Shown here: piece after piece, positions 63,904 through 64,000 of the stretch
Layout: the number at the start of each line of letters is the position of its first letter
Position numbering within the stretch: position 1 is the stretch's first letter
Assembly: GCA_902619265.1 (NCBI GenBank)
Contig: CACNDL010000001.1
Location: 224,157 to 288,156, forward strand
From: an uncultured SAR86 cluster bacterium
GTDB taxonomy: Bacteria; Pseudomonadota; Gammaproteobacteria; Magnimaribacterales; TMED112
DNA: 64,000 nucleotides
Direction: 5' to 3'
Program-made: the position numbers and the translations under genes
Notes under the pieces: generated by a model
What the model was told of the DNA's origin: nothing
Seen by the model: only the letters and a program-made list of their open reading frames with translations
The model's database searches: none

Positions 63904-64000
63904 TGATAGATGCATTCGAAAGTTCTCTAGAGAAATTCAAGTTAGAACAATTAGACGAATATCTCTTCAGATACAATGGTAAAAACGCCGGTATCCAGCG
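63903..64000 (+). CDS. probable acyl-CoA thioesterase (TesB-type), 5' part only
   Basis: The ATG overlaps the SDR stop (TAATG) and the frame stays open to the window end, giving 32 residues. LEKFKLEQLDEYLFRYNG followed by Gly-Ile-Gln resembles the start of acyl-CoA thioesterase II, where L-E-x-L-E-x-I-x-x-x-x-F-R-G precedes the first hot-dog domain. So few residues leave the name tentative. Pairing with an SDR would fit fatty-acid or side-chain metabolism. Confidence 0.5.
   Translation, partial: MIDAFESSLEKFKLEQLDEYLFRYNGKNAGIQ

Overview
The window reads as chromosome of a free-living, streamlined marine gammaproteobacterium. By eye the DNA is AT-rich. Genes are packed with 1-18 bp overlaps or gaps of a few bases, no gene-free stretch exceeds about 125 bp, and few promoters or terminators stand out. 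Housekeeping neighbourhoods are typically gammaproteobacterial: ubiC-ubiA beside a rubredoxin, yicC-gmk-rpoZ-spoT near recG and rph-pyrE, a short coiled-coil gene-pepP-ubiH, and M23 peptidase-anmK-erpA-tyrS. Three large TonB-dependent receptors, a membrane pyrophosphatase and a thiamine salvage cassette suggest an oceanic SAR86-like lineage. That placement is inference, because no rRNA gene is present.

Layout. 1-5 kb: partial ubiA, ubiC, rubredoxin, a dicarboxylate/amino-acid:cation symporter, hppA and a 55-residue membrane protein. 5-14.4 kb: recG, then an epimerase-like gene, yicC, gmk, rpoZ, spoT and pyrB, converging on rph-pyrE-ribE. 14.5-17.1 kb: two overlapping amidohydrolase genes, the second without metal ligands. 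17.1-36.4 kb: compact housekeeping genes: yqeY, rpsU, tsaD, folB, folK, a lipoprotein, a DUF1338 protein with a phosphotransferase, pepP, ubiH, maf, rpmB, dut, rpmE2, priA, tsaE, a deoxynucleoside kinase, pcnB, a PfkB kinase, hemL, hemG, erpA, anmK and an M23 peptidase. 36.4-38.8 kb: tyrS and a saccharopine-dehydrogenase-like reductase.

From 38.9 kb the content turns to nutrient capture at the cell surface. First come a 988-residue duplicated lipoprotein and a TonB-dependent receptor whose gene runs into arsC and an aquaporin gene. Pho-box-like repeats lie before the lipoprotein and before the receptor, suggesting a phosphorus-acquisition module with built-in arsenate detoxification. Next come tRNA-Ile(GAT), a secreted purple-acid-phosphatase-like enzyme, and a TPP riboswitch controlling a receptor, a PnuC/PnuT-type permease and a small kinase. 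That set is a complete candidate route for thiamine capture from outer membrane to phosphorylation. Then follow gap, a CIA30-like secreted protein, a third receptor, a MerC-like protein, an e(P4)-like acid phosphatase, an ATP/ADP-translocase-like carrier and dksA. The last part holds tRNA-Ala(TGC) leading into a TPR gene, a PhzF protein, a cyclophilin, a diiron ferritin-like protein, an SDR and the first codons of a probable thioesterase.

The most rewarding places are the thiamine cassette (47.2-50.7 kb), the lipoprotein/receptor/ArsC/aquaporin module (38.8-45.5 kb), the amidohydrolase with a dismantled active site (15.9-17.1 kb), and the separated tRNA-Ile and tRNA-Ala genes that run straight into protein genes.
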